Source of the DNA: Marinobacter sp. C7
GTDB lineage: Bacteria > Pseudomonadota > Gammaproteobacteria > Pseudomonadales > Oleiphilaceae
DNA length: 64,000 bases
Reading direction: 5' to 3'
Assembly (NCBI RefSeq): GCF_022343555.1
Contig: NZ_JAKQZH010000001.1
Span: 1,532,108 to 1,596,107, forward strand
Made by a program: the position numbers and the translations under genes. The notes beneath the pieces are model-generated. The model was given only the letters and a program-made list of their open reading frames with translations. It was not told where the DNA came from and ran no database searches. Of this stretch, positions 1 to 8,790 are shown one piece after another (positions within the stretch are counted from its first letter, which is position 1; every line of letters begins with the position of its first letter).

Positions 1-1080
1 GCTGCCCGCTGCTGCTGTTCCTGAATCTGTCGAGGTCCCATCGGAGCTGGTGGCCGGATAATCCGACTCGTTGTCCATGTCCGTTCCGGCAAGGTACTCT
101 TCAAGATTGGTGGCGCCATCATTGTCGCGATCTTGGGAGGCATCGCTGCTGTTCAGGGGATCCAGCTGGAACGCAAACTCTCCTCCATCCGGAATTCCGT
201 CACCATCAGTGTCTGCCCGGACGGGTGAGGTTCCTATGTCGAATTCATCAATTGCGGTTAATAGATCATTGTCAACGTCACTTGTGGCGTCACCAGGATC
301 GTTAGGATTCAGCTCCATGACAACTTCCCAGTTGTCGTATAGCCCATCCCCGTCTTTGTCAAGGGGAGGGTAGGATGGATTGAATGCAACCCCTTGTTTC
401 CCGTCAAAATAGCCAACCTTGTAACCGAGGCTGTAATCGGTTCCATCGCTAGTCGAGTCAGAACCTGGGAGGGTTTGGGCATAAGTCATGAGAGCGGAGG
501 ATGGGACAATTTGTCTGGATATCCCTGGTCCCTCCCATGCAACGCTGAAATTATCGCTGCCCCCGCTTTCTTTAAGTCGCACTTCAAAATAGTAGGTCTG
601 GCTCGCAGAGAGGTACAGGATCGGTGAGATCTGAGAGCTATATTTTGTGTATTCTTGGTGATATGTCCAATCTGGAACGTAAGCAATCCTTTTTATGTCG
701 TCTGTGCTAGTTGTTCTGCTTAACCAAAACTCTGTTTCGTTATTGCCACTGAGATAAAATTTGTAGCCACCGTCCTCAGGAACGCTTAAGTAGCCCCGGA
801 CTAGTGCACCATAATTGGGACCACGGTTGCCGGGGAAATCAAGTGAGGTCAGTTCGTCAGTATCAGTGGGCTTATCCGGAAAAATACTTGCAGTGGTCAG
901 GTTTTCCAGTTTGGTGCCGGAAATGCCGTCGTAAAACCAGATCTCTACTTTTCCTGGTTCACTAACTTCGGGAATTGCTGCAGGAGAGGGAAGGTCGCTT
1001 ATTCTTTGATACTGCCATGCCTGGCATCCTGTTAGGATAAGGAATAGTGAGATTGCAATTAACCTAATGAATTTGTTCAT
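1..1080 (-). CDS. PA14-domain / thrombospondin-3-repeat lipoprotein (3' end outside window)
   Basis: Open frame of 360 codons starting at ATG 1080 and running off the left edge without a stop. The N-terminus MNKFIRLIAISLFLILTGC is a lipoprotein signal peptide with lipobox LTGC (Cys19). Residues about 45-215 look like a PA14 carbohydrate-binding beta-barrel (EIWFYDG, PEDGGYKFYLSG, YYFEVRLKESGG). Residues about 240-330 carry Asp-rich calcium-binding repeats of thrombospondin type 3 (DKDGDGLYDNWE, ADTDGDGIPDGGE, DRDNDGATNLEEY), followed by a Ser/Thr/Ala-rich stretch at the edge. AGGGTG precedes the start. Inference: a surface- or periplasm-anchored polysaccharide-binding protein, perhaps serving the matrix system whose regulators lie at 4826-10926. 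Base composition is more AT-rich than in the core genes further right. The C-terminal anchor, if any, is not visible. Confidence 0.85.
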   Translation of the reverse strand, partial: MNKFIRLIAISLFLILTGCQAWQYQRISDLPSPAAIPEVSEPGKVEIWFYDGISGTKLENLTTASIFPDKPTDTDELTSLDFPGNRGPNYGALVRGYLSVPEDGGYKFYLSGNNETEFWLSRTTSTDDIKRIAYVPDWTYHQEYTKYSSQISPILYLSASQTYYFEVRLKESGGSDNFSVAWEGPGISRQIVPSSALMTYAQTLPGSDSTSDGTDYSLGYKVGYFDGKQGVAFNPSYPPLDKDGDGLYDNWEVVMELNPNDPGDATSDVDNDLLTAIDEFDIGTSPVRADTDGDGIPDGGEFAFQLDPLNSSDASQDRDNDGATNLEEYLAGTDMDNESDYPATSSDGTSTDSGTAAAGS

Positions 1081-1271
1081 ATTTCACCCTGTCGGTTGAA
1101 ATAGGTAACACACATAAGATTCAGTATCGTCTGTGTGCTGACGACGTTCCACTGGATGTATGGAATATTTCGTTATTTAAATTGATGAGTTATTTCAGTG
1201 GAAGAGGGGTTAAGTGGGGCTTGATTGATTGAAGGTGTAGGAGTTCTGAGTCCAAATACTTGGCGAGTATG

Positions 1272-2135
1272 TCATTCGTATTGTTTAAGAAATATGGTCC
1301 CATACCTGTATAGTTTGTTCATCCGGAAAAACAAATACGGCTCCGACCCATAATAAAAATTCCACCAATCATCCGGAACATGCTTGCGGGCATCCTGATG
1401 AATCTTTTTAACCTGGTAGTTTAAAGGCTCCAGGTTCGCCGCCCGGGTCAGCTCCACTCGCATTTCAAGGGGCATCCCATCCAGGAAAAACGCACTCCTT
1501 GGTTTTGCGATAGCAAGGCAGTTGGAAAAAGCCGATCGGGCGTCCGTGTCTTCCAGGTGAAACAGCACATTCTGCATGAAAACGAGGTCGCCGGGAGGAT
1601 AGAGCTTGGGGAGCGGGTCGGAGACAATATTAGCCTGGAAGAACGTAATCCTGTCCAGAATGTCGGGTCTCACCCGCAGGTGTTGACCGGTTTTCTGAAA
1701 CGTTCGTTCTATAAAGTCCTCCGGCACTCCCGTGTTGTCGACCTCAGAGAGTTCGTATATCCCGGACCTGGCCTGGGCCACCGTGCTTTCATGCAGATCT
1801 GAACAGTGAACCCGGAAGTTGAGGCCGGGGCATTCCTTCAGCAGTACCGATGTAATAGTTACGGCTTCGGCGCCATTGGAACCGGCCATGATGTTTATCT
1901 GTACAGGCTCGTTTCCGGCACCATCGAGGCCGCTTTGTATGAAGGGGATGACCTGCTCCGTGAGGGCCCTTAGCTGCCCTTCAGATCTGTAGAAACGGGT
2001 ATAGGTATGAGATTGACTCCGTCGGGCCTCCCTTTGGAGTGCTTGAAATCTGCGGTTGTAAAAAGGGAAGAGCAGAAGGTTGTTCCAAACCTCCTGCCGC
2101 AGGAAACGATAGGACACTCTGGCCGTTTCTTTCAT
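1272..2135 (-). CDS. CheR-like SAM-dependent methyltransferase
   Basis: 287 residues. The pattern follows the CheR fold: a SAM-binding loop (IMAGSNGAEAVTITS, about residue 81), an acidic strand (VHCSDLHESTVAQARSGIYE, about residue 108) and the late motif DLVFMQNVLFHLED (about 183) corresponding to the CheR 'FCRNVLIYF' segment. The chemoreceptor-specific N-terminal helices and neighbouring che genes are absent, so a chemotaxis role is unlikely. It lies 59 bp behind the second hot-dog dehydratase half on the same strand, suggesting one operon with it. Substrate unknown; a small molecule or acyl/polyketide-type product is only a guess from the neighbours. Confidence 0.7.
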   Translation of the reverse strand: MKETARVSYRFLRQEVWNNLLLFPFYNRRFQALQREARRSQSHTYTRFYRSEGQLRALTEQVIPFIQSGLDGAGNEPVQINIMAGSNGAEAVTITSVLLKECPGLNFRVHCSDLHESTVAQARSGIYELSEVDNTGVPEDFIERTFQKTGQHLRVRPDILDRITFFQANIVSDPLPKLYPPGDLVFMQNVLFHLEDTDARSAFSNCLAIAKPRSAFFLDGMPLEMRVELTRAANLEPLNYQVKKIHQDARKHVPDDWWNFYYGSEPYLFFRMNKLYRYGTIFLKQYE

Positions 2136-2194
2136 TAAAAACCGCTCTTGGTGAGCCTTGCTGTCCGCCTGGCATGAATCGCGGACAGCAGATA

Positions 2195-2671
2195 CTAGAA
2201 TGGTTTCCGGATGGGTTTGATTCTGTCAGTCTCTTTTATTGCCCGAACGCGAGCCTGACCGGATGTTACGAGCTCCCCGGATTGATTGACCAGTTCAAGA
2301 TCGATGATTGCTGCATCGGAATCTTCGCCCGGGACCACTTCAAGAGTTTTACCGCAACAGGTTAAGGTGTCTCCCGGACCTGCGCTTTTCAGAACTTTCC
2401 AGTCAACCTGTTCTATAAATGCCCCTGAAAATATACTGTTCAGATATTGGCAGAGAAAGTTTCCCAATAAGCCCCTTTGAGCGACGATTCCCTTATGGCC
2501 CTCCCGAACGGCCTGCTCGTGATCGTAATGGATACGATGACGATTCCAGGTTACTGCGCTGAACATAAATATATTCACCGAATCAATTGGAAAGTCCTGC
2601 GAGGGTAAATCATATCCGGAGTAAATTTCTTCAATTGCCCCAATGTTCAGGTTCAGATTATTTTTTGACAT
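2195..2671 (-). CDS. MaoC-like hot-dog dehydratase, C-terminal-half type
   Basis: 158 residues from ATG 2671, chosen because GGAGGT stands nine bases upstream and because the start overlaps the end of the preceding gene by 14 bp. The body resembles the second hot-dog domain of HTD2/MaoC hydratases: FSAVTWNRHRIHYDHEQAVREGH supplies the Asp/His hydratase region at about residue 35, and the C-terminus (LELVNQSGELVTSGQARVRA) is typical of the fold. Family role: reversible hydration of enoyl-thioesters to 3-hydroxyacyl-thioesters. With the upstream gene it probably forms a heterodimeric two-domain enzyme like the mycobacterial HadAB type. Pathway unknown. Confidence 0.72.
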   Translation of the reverse strand: MSKNNLNLNIGAIEEIYSGYDLPSQDFPIDSVNIFMFSAVTWNRHRIHYDHEQAVREGHKGIVAQRGLLGNFLCQYLNSIFSGAFIEQVDWKVLKSAGPGDTLTCCGKTLEVVPGEDSDAAIIDLELVNQSGELVTSGQARVRAIKETDRIKPIRKPF

Positions 2672-3107
2672 AAGTAGCAACCTCCTTTGCAACCCTCTCA
2701 CCGAACTGGTTTGTAAATCGGGTTTCAACCTGAACCAGATAAAGTGGCCCGCTTTTACCTTCCTTCGGGGTAACAGAATCGATGCAGGACGAGACGGTAA
2801 TTTCATCCCCCGGGCGGATAAACTGGTAGAACTCATAGTGGCTGGAGCCACCAACTGTACGCTGCGCCGGGACATCGACATCCAGTTCCGAGGGAGAAAG
2901 GTCCTCCGGCAGTTCGGCAAGAGGCACATCCTCGAACGTCATGGACTGGCAGAAGAGGGGAGGTGCGACGATGGCGCCAAATGGCGATCGTTTGGCGAAT
3001 TCCTCGTCATGATAGAGCGGATTGTTATCACCGATCGCCTGTGCGAATCGTTTGATATCCCGTGCAGTAACCGTATAAGTAAACGTTTTGGATGGCTTGT
3101 GGGTCAT
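2658..3107 (-). CDS. MaoC-N-like (FAS1-type) dehydratase half
   Basis: 149 residues from ATG 3107, preceded by GGGAG at eight bases; an in-frame ATG at 3143 has no ribosome site. Sequence features (TVTARDIKRFAQAIGDNNPLY, FGAIVAPPLF, QRTVGGSSHYEFYQFIRPGD, LVQVETRFTNQFGE) match the N-terminal MaoC/FAS1-like dehydratase domain, which is usually the non-catalytic or substrate-binding half of HTD2-type hydratases. Translational overlap with the gene at 2195-2671 supports a heterodimer. An AT-rich divergent promoter region (3108-3263) separates it from the alpha/beta hydrolase. Confidence 0.72.
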   Translation of the reverse strand: MTHKPSKTFTYTVTARDIKRFAQAIGDNNPLYHDEEFAKRSPFGAIVAPPLFCQSMTFEDVPLAELPEDLSPSELDVDVPAQRTVGGSSHYEFYQFIRPGDEITVSSCIDSVTPKEGKSGPLYLVQVETRFTNQFGERVAKEVATYVKK

Positions 3108-3263
3108 TTGTTGTAACTCCCTATTCCTTCGGGACTTATCCATTTTTATGTATCAAAGTATAGGAAAGGCTATCCCGCATTCCCAGCTCCATGGATAAAA
3201 TTTTTGATTCATTTATACTCAAAAAAAATCAATAAAAGATATAAAGCCCAGGGAATGGTATGA

Positions 3264-4160
3264 GTGATGCTTAAGATGCTTGGTGTTTTTATATCAGTTT
3301 TGGCAAGCGTCGGTATTTTGTTTGGCGGCATACTTATTTGGGGTATGGGAAAATATGGCCCCTATGAGTACACCGTTCCCCCCGTTCCGGGCGAACAGAC
3401 CGTCGAGTTGGAGGTGAGCGAGGGCCATGCCCGTTTGAGGCTGGAAGCAAGAGGGAGCGGTGAACCGGCAGTACTGTTGCTGCACGGCTTCAATGGTTCG
3501 TTGAATAACTGGGACCGGGTGTGGCCCGGTCTGGTTGATTGCGGGCAGCATATCAGAGTGGATCTACCGGGGTTCGGAGAATCGGTCGGGCCTTGGCGGG
3601 ATTACACGGTGCCGGCACAGTCAGAACGAATGATTGCGCTTCTTGATGAGCTTGCGGTGGGTAGGGCCATCGTCGTCGGGACGTCGATGGGAGGAAGTAT
3701 CGCAGCCTGGATGTCAGCTGCGTATCCGGATCGTGTAGTGGGGGCAGTGTTGATGGCTCCTTCCGGGATGCGGGGCGGACTGAAAATGTCCTCTGTAGCC
3801 GAGATGTTCTTCCACAGGGGGGGGCTCAATTCTATCGCCGCGGCGCTCGCGAGAAGCCCCATATACAAAAAACTCTACCCGGACAGCCGTGTTTTGCAGG
3901 CTCTCACTGTCACGGCGTCGTACGGTGAGCGCTGGGAAGCGATGGTATCGAAGATTCGGCAGCCCGTGACTATTCTATGGTCTGAGAGCGATGCAACCGT
4001 GCCGTTTGAGAACATGGAAAAGCTTGGCAAAGCGATCTCAGGCGCAAGGACGATTGCGGCTTCACCTGAAGCCGGCCATAACATACCGGGCAATGACCCC
4101 GATCTGGTCGTTCAAGAGATCTGCGGCCTTTACGAGCAGACAAGGGAGAGTGTGCGATGA
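3264..4160 (+). CDS. Alpha/beta hydrolase, membrane-anchored
   Basis: 298 residues. A hydrophobic N-terminal segment (residues 2-26) looks like an uncleaved inner-membrane anchor or signal. The oxyanion region HGFNG (about residue 74), nucleophile elbow GTSMGG (about 138), acid in SESDATVPF (about 245) and catalytic His in EAGHNIPG (about 274) give a complete triad. It resembles the lipase/esterase branch of the superfamily; substrate cannot be told. The start is GTG 3264 or ATG 3267, behind GGGA. The stop overlaps the next gene by 4 bp (ATGA type), so the acetyltransferase is translationally coupled. Confidence 0.8.
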   Translation: MMLKMLGVFISVLASVGILFGGILIWGMGKYGPYEYTVPPVPGEQTVELEVSEGHARLRLEARGSGEPAVLLLHGFNGSLNNWDRVWPGLVDCGQHIRVDLPGFGESVGPWRDYTVPAQSERMIALLDELAVGRAIVVGTSMGGSIAAWMSAAYPDRVVGAVLMAPSGMRGGLKMSSVAEMFFHRGGLNSIAAALARSPIYKKLYPDSRVLQALTVTASYGERWEAMVSKIRQPVTILWSESDATVPFENMEKLGKAISGARTIAASPEAGHNIPGNDPDLVVQEICGLYEQTRESVR

Positions 4161-4816
4161 AGCTGGCGAAACGGCTGAGCTTTCTGGTTGAGGTATACAG
4201 GCTTCACGGATTTGCCGAGATGTGTTCGGTCGCCTGGAGTGGCTTCCTCCACAAGGGTACAAAGCGGCTCATTCTCGTTGCGCTGAGCAGGCCAAGGCCG
4301 ATTCCGAAAGCGCTTGAAGCCTCCGAGGGGCACGATTTTCATTTTGCCACGCCCGAGGAACTGAGGAGCCTGATGAAGCAGCCTTCCTTCGAAATTGCGC
4401 CCGTGGACATCGAACGGGTGGAGAAGGATGTTGCACGATGTCTCGTTCAGATGGATGGCGATAAACTGACCGGCTATGCATGGGTTTGGGTCAGCAAGGT
4501 TGCCTATATTGATGATGGGGTTTATCTGAATTTACCCAGAGACGCGATATACAACTACAAGGCTTATACCGACCCCGAGTACAGGGGGCTAGGCTTTCAG
4601 GGGCTGAGACACCTGCATCTGCTGCGGTTGCTGGAAGGGGAAGGCATTAAAAGGCTGTTTGGATTTGTCGATCATTTGAACACCAAGTCGCTGCACGGTG
4701 TCAGAAAGAGCGGATATGAAAAGGTCGGAGAGCTGAAGATTCGCCATAAAGACGGCGAGGTTAGCAGTCACCTCGTTATGGCCAAAGATTTCTGGCCGGG
4801 AAGACCGGCCGACTAG
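4157..4816 (+). CDS. GNAT family N-acetyltransferase
   Basis: 219 residues. The acetyl-CoA loop motif is PEYRGLGFQG (about residue 138), followed by a helix and the C-terminal segment VDHLNTKSLHGVRKSGYEKVG usual in GNAT proteins. The N-terminal 55 residues are a basic/hydrophobic extension outside the GNAT fold. Translationally coupled to the hydrolase upstream and convergent with prsT, whose stop is only 9 bp away; no clear terminator separates them. A modification role in surface polysaccharide or lipid synthesis is suggested only by the neighbouring PEP-CTERM regulators. Confidence 0.72.
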   Translation: MKLAKRLSFLVEVYRLHGFAEMCSVAWSGFLHKGTKRLILVALSRPRPIPKALEASEGHDFHFATPEELRSLMKQPSFEIAPVDIERVEKDVARCLVQMDGDKLTGYAWVWVSKVAYIDDGVYLNLPRDAIYNYKAYTDPEYRGLGFQGLRHLHLLRLLEGEGIKRLFGFVDHLNTKSLHGVRKSGYEKVGELKIRHKDGEVSSHLVMAKDFWPGRPAD

Positions 4817-4825
4817 CAGGTGAGG

Positions 4826-7228
4826 TCAGCGGGTGACCGTCTCTTCAAGAAGATCTGATGCTTTTGCCTCCTGTCCCGAGGCTTTGTAGGCCTCGATAAG
4901 GTGACCCCGGATTTCCCCGTTACGGGGCTCCAGGTGCCATGCTTTCTCCAGGATGGGGAGGCCGTCTTTAACATGACCGTTCTGGTAAAGAATCCAGCCA
5001 TAGGTATCCGCAACCGAACCGGATTCCGGCGCTAACCTGTAGGCCCGTTCAGCAATCGGAAGAGCCTCCGGCCGTTTGCCCTCCTGGTAGAGTAACGCCA
5101 GATTGTTCAGAGCGATCAGATTGTTTTCATTTCGGTCCAAAACCTGTTCATAGGCGGTGATGGCGGTTTCGGGTTGGTTGGCTCGTTGCGCAAGCAAAGC
5201 CCGCGTGAGAGGGATCCGGTCCTCGTTCATAAATCTTGCGGATGCCTCCCCCAGAGCCCCGAGAGCTCCATCCCGGTCGCCAGCTTTGAAAAGCTCCAGG
5301 GCGTAAGAAAGCTCTACTTCGACTGTGCGGACCTGTGTGAGTGCGAGTCTGTAAAGCCGGGCCGCACCGGTATGGTCGCCTTTGCTCGAGAGATAACGAG
5401 CCTCAGCCAGCAGAGGTTTGGGAGAATCCGGATGGTTTTCCTTTGCTTGCCTGAGTACGTTTAGTCCTTCGCTTTCCAGGCCCTGATTGAAAGCCATGGA
5501 GGATACGCGCAGAGCAAGGTCCAGATTGTCTGCTGCGAGCGAAGCCAGTCGCTGGTATATGGCACGGACAGAGTCGGTGTCGCCCCGTTGCACCGCTAGC
5601 CCCGCTGAGGCAAGTAACGCAGGAACGCTGCCAGGTGAATTCTCTTCGGCCCGCTGGAAGTAGCTTGCAGCTTCGGTGAGTCTGCCTTCACGTTGTGCCA
5701 GTTCCCCGCGGGCCAGCAGGGCGGCGCTGTCATCGGGATGGGCTTTGATCCACTCATCCGCGGTTTGTCTTGCAGCGCTGACGTTGTTATCCGCCAGGTA
5801 GGCCTGGACGAGAACCGTCCAGGCATCTGTGGATGTTTCCGGGATGCCGGTTAGCTGGCGCGCATGACCGATCGCTTCGTCAATCTTTCCCTGTTGCATC
5901 AGATATCGCGCATAGCGCATGCGCAGGCTGTGATTGTCCGGCCTCCGGGATAGGGAGCTTTCAATCAGTGCCTCGCCGGCATCAAAGTCGCCGCTGGCCA
6001 GGGACGCAATGCCGGTCAGGGCCTCGATCTCGGGATCCTGCTGTTTTCCTTCCAAGCTGTCGAGCAGCTTTCGGGCCCCATCGGGATCATTCATCTGTAT
6101 ACGAACGGCTGCCAGAAGCTTCCGGGCTTCCTCAATATTGCGGGACTCCACAATGGGTTCCAGCAGACGTGCGGCTTCCTCGGCCCGACCCTGTCGGAAG
6201 TAGATCAGTCCCAGCATCATCGAACCCTGCGGGTGCTCCGGAACTTCTGCGAGAACCTCCTCCAGATAACGGGTGGCGGTGTCGAGATCATTGTCCTTCA
6301 TGGCCTGGCTGGCGGCTGTCAGATTTGCACTAAGCGCGCCGGGAGCCGATTTGGCCAGGATGTCGTGGTAGACAAAGGCTTCGGCTGCTTTTCCTTGCTT
6401 CCGAAGAACCTCAATAAGGGCTGACATGGTTTGGTATTTGCGTTGGGTCATCACATCATACTGGCCAATATCTTCGAGCGCTCTGAAATAGGCGCTCTCA
6501 GCGTCCTTCCAGTTTTCCTCCGCCTGCGCAACCTCGGCTTTCCACAACCACAACTCGGCATCATCATTGGCAAGTTCGCTGGCCTCTGTAATCAAGGAGC
6601 GTGCGAGTGCGGGCTTGTCAGTCGCCCAGGCAACCCTGGAAAGCCCGATAATCGCGTCGACTGAGTCGGCATCGAGTTCCCGCGCATGGCCATAGGCCTC
6701 CCGGGCATCGTCTGGCTGTCCTGCTGCAAGAAGGATGCGTCCCCGGAGCAGTGCGGCGTCGAGTTGCAGCGAAGGTGACGAGGGTTTCAATGCATCCAGC
6801 TCGGCAAGTGCTTCCTCAAATCGTTTCTCCAGCAGGAATCCCTCTGCCCGAAGCAACTTCAGTTGGCTTTGGTTATCGTCGGTCAGGGCATCAGATGGAA
6901 CGACCTCAAGCATATGCTCCAGATGACGGAGTGCGCTAAAACCATCACCGACCAGTATAGAATTGGCGGCTACGATCAAATAGGGGGTCGGGTTATCCGG
7001 GCGCAGCTCCATCGCATTTCGCGCTTCGAGCGTGCTGGCTTTCAGCTCTCCCTGACGCTGGAAGAAAACCGCCTGGTCGACATGGCTCAGGTATTTGAGT
7101 TCCTGCTGGCTCAAGCTTTCCCCATCACTGCAACCGCCAAGCCAAAGTAGTGTGCAGGCCAGGATTGCCAGTCGGACGAGCTTCATTGTCGGAACCGTCG
7201 GAAGTGAGAGACCATTCCTTGCTGTCAT
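4826..7228 (-). CDS. prsT: PEP-CTERM/XrtA system TPR lipoprotein PrsT
   Basis: About 800 residues of almost continuous TPR repeats (for example LDAALLRGRILLAAGQPDDA, NNLIALNNLALLYQEGKRPE) after a lipoprotein signal ending LLWLGGC. The start is set at ATG 7228 because GAGGAG lies ten bases upstream; ATG 7186 (MKLVRLAILAC) is an alternative giving a shorter signal peptide. Length, lipobox, TPR content and position directly behind PrsR/PrsK match the PrsT family found beside XrtA-type exosortases. The known role is only as a genomic partner of PEP-CTERM protein sorting and exopolysaccharide export. No PEP-CTERM substrate or exosortase gene is inside this window. Confidence 0.83.
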   Translation of the reverse strand: MTARNGLSLPTVPTMKLVRLAILACTLLWLGGCSDGESLSQQELKYLSHVDQAVFFQRQGELKASTLEARNAMELRPDNPTPYLIVAANSILVGDGFSALRHLEHMLEVVPSDALTDDNQSQLKLLRAEGFLLEKRFEEALAELDALKPSSPSLQLDAALLRGRILLAAGQPDDAREAYGHARELDADSVDAIIGLSRVAWATDKPALARSLITEASELANDDAELWLWKAEVAQAEENWKDAESAYFRALEDIGQYDVMTQRKYQTMSALIEVLRKQGKAAEAFVYHDILAKSAPGALSANLTAASQAMKDNDLDTATRYLEEVLAEVPEHPQGSMMLGLIYFRQGRAEEAARLLEPIVESRNIEEARKLLAAVRIQMNDPDGARKLLDSLEGKQQDPEIEALTGIASLASGDFDAGEALIESSLSRRPDNHSLRMRYARYLMQQGKIDEAIGHARQLTGIPETSTDAWTVLVQAYLADNNVSAARQTADEWIKAHPDDSAALLARGELAQREGRLTEAASYFQRAEENSPGSVPALLASAGLAVQRGDTDSVRAIYQRLASLAADNLDLALRVSSMAFNQGLESEGLNVLRQAKENHPDSPKPLLAEARYLSSKGDHTGAARLYRLALTQVRTVEVELSYALELFKAGDRDGALGALGEASARFMNEDRIPLTRALLAQRANQPETAITAYEQVLDRNENNLIALNNLALLYQEGKRPEALPIAERAYRLAPESGSVADTYGWILYQNGHVKDGLPILEKAWHLEPRNGEIRGHLIEAYKASGQEAKASDLLEETVTR

Positions 7229-7277
7229 TTTTGTCATACTCCTCGCCGGCCCATCCGTGCACCGGTACTTCGTAACA

Positions 7278-8654
7278 TCACATGCCTTCGGCTCTTGCCG
7301 AAGTTTCAATGCTGTATTTGTCTGTAAGGTTATAGAGCGTGGGGCGAGTCACGCCCAGAAGCCGTGATGCCTGGGCCATGTTGAAATTGCTCGAATGCAG
7401 AGCCTGCAAAATGGCCTGCTTTTCGGCGCTCTCACGCACTTGTCTGAGATTGAGCCGACCATTCAGTGGTTTTTCGGCTGCGCATTCCAGTTCAAGGTCC
7501 CTTGCCGTCACGAGCTTTCCCTCTGCCATGATGATGGCCCGCTTAACCTTGTTGATCATCTCTCTGACATTGCCGGGCCAGGAGTACTCGGAGATGGACT
7601 GGGCTGCATCATCTGCAAACGATAACGTGGAACGGTCCATTTCCCTGGTGAGGGATTTAAGCAGTGACTGGGCAATCAGGAGTGCGTCTCCCTCCCTCTC
7701 GCGCAGCGGTGGAACGTGAAGGGTAATCTCGCTGATTCGGTAGTAAAGGTCTTCCCTGAAGGCGCCCGACTCGATGAGTTTGCGAACATCCCGATGGGTC
7801 GCGCAAACAACCCTGATATCGACAGGAACCGGGGTCATGCCACCGACATGATCTACCGTCCGCTCCTGGAGAAATCTGAGCAGCTTGGCTTGCAGCGGCA
7901 TTGGCATGTCTCCAATCTCGTCCAGAAACAATGTGCCACCGTCAGCGTTCTCAATTTTACCTTTCTTGCTGTGGGTCGCCCCGGTGAAGGCCCCCTTCTC
8001 AAAACCGAATAATTCACTTTCCAGGAGGTTCTCGGGGATAGCCGCACAATTTATAGCTACGAAGGGGCTGGCGGCCCTGTGGCTCAGATCATGAAGGGCC
8101 CGGGCCAAGAGCTCTTTGCCGGTGCCGGTTTCGCCGGTGATGAGGGTCGTAATGTCGGTGGGGGCGACTTTTTCGAGGGTTCGGCAGACGGAAAGCATTT
8201 GTGGACTCGCTGCGACGATGCCCTTGACGGATGTTCCGTTGCGACCCCTGGAAAGATCCCGGTTTTCCCGCTCCAGTTCGGCGAGCCGGAATGCGCGATT
8301 GACAACGAAGGCGAGGATATCGGCATCCAGCGGCTTCTGGTAAAAATCGGAAGCGCCCATGCCAATCGCACGCACCGCATTTTCCTTGTCCTCCCGTCCG
8401 GTCACCACGATAACCTTGGTCGTCGGAGCCAGCTGCACTATGTCTTTGAGCAGGCGAAAACCTTCGGTGGCTCCGCCCGGGTCAGGGGGAAGCCCAAGAT
8501 CCAGAGTAACCACGCCAGGCTCGTCTCTTCTCAGGACTGTCAGCGCCGATTGCCTGTCCGCGGCGACCGATATCTCCAGATCATCACTGAAGCACCATCG
8601 CATCTGGCTCTGGAGACCCGGGTCATCCTCTACTATCAAAAGTCGTCTGCTCAC
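7278..8654 (-). CDS. prsR: Sigma-54-dependent response regulator PrsR
   Basis: About 458 residues. The receiver domain starts RRLLIVEDDPGL, with the phospho-acceptor Asp in VVTLDLGLPP. The AAA+ sigma-54-interaction domain has Walker A GETGTGKE and the sigma-54 contact loop GAFTGA. The Fis-type helix-turn-helix at the C-terminus is MAQASRLLGVTRPTLYNL. This layout plus the adjacent PrsK identify the PEP-CTERM-box regulator PrsR. The start is uncertain: GTG 8654 gives the family-like beginning; GTG 8660, or ATG 8690, are possible, with AAGGGA upstream of the GTGs. It should activate RpoN promoters of PEP-CTERM and polysaccharide genes after phosphorylation by PrsK. Confidence 0.88.
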   Translation of the reverse strand: MSRRLLIVEDDPGLQSQMRWCFSDDLEISVAADRQSALTVLRRDEPGVVTLDLGLPPDPGGATEGFRLLKDIVQLAPTTKVIVVTGREDKENAVRAIGMGASDFYQKPLDADILAFVVNRAFRLAELERENRDLSRGRNGTSVKGIVAASPQMLSVCRTLEKVAPTDITTLITGETGTGKELLARALHDLSHRAASPFVAINCAAIPENLLESELFGFEKGAFTGATHSKKGKIENADGGTLFLDEIGDMPMPLQAKLLRFLQERTVDHVGGMTPVPVDIRVVCATHRDVRKLIESGAFREDLYYRISEITLHVPPLREREGDALLIAQSLLKSLTREMDRSTLSFADDAAQSISEYSWPGNVREMINKVKRAIIMAEGKLVTARDLELECAAEKPLNGRLNLRQVRESAEKQAILQALHSSNFNMAQASRLLGVTRPTLYNLTDKYSIETSARAEGM

Positions 8655-8790
8655 AACCACAACACATCCCTTGTCAATGCAGGCTGCCATCCAGTCGAAA
8701 CAATCCGTTTCGCAATATTCCCTTAGCTAATTTTTAACCGAAGATTGACGCTTTGCAATGTGCATTTTTCAGAGGTAATAAAACTGCCAA

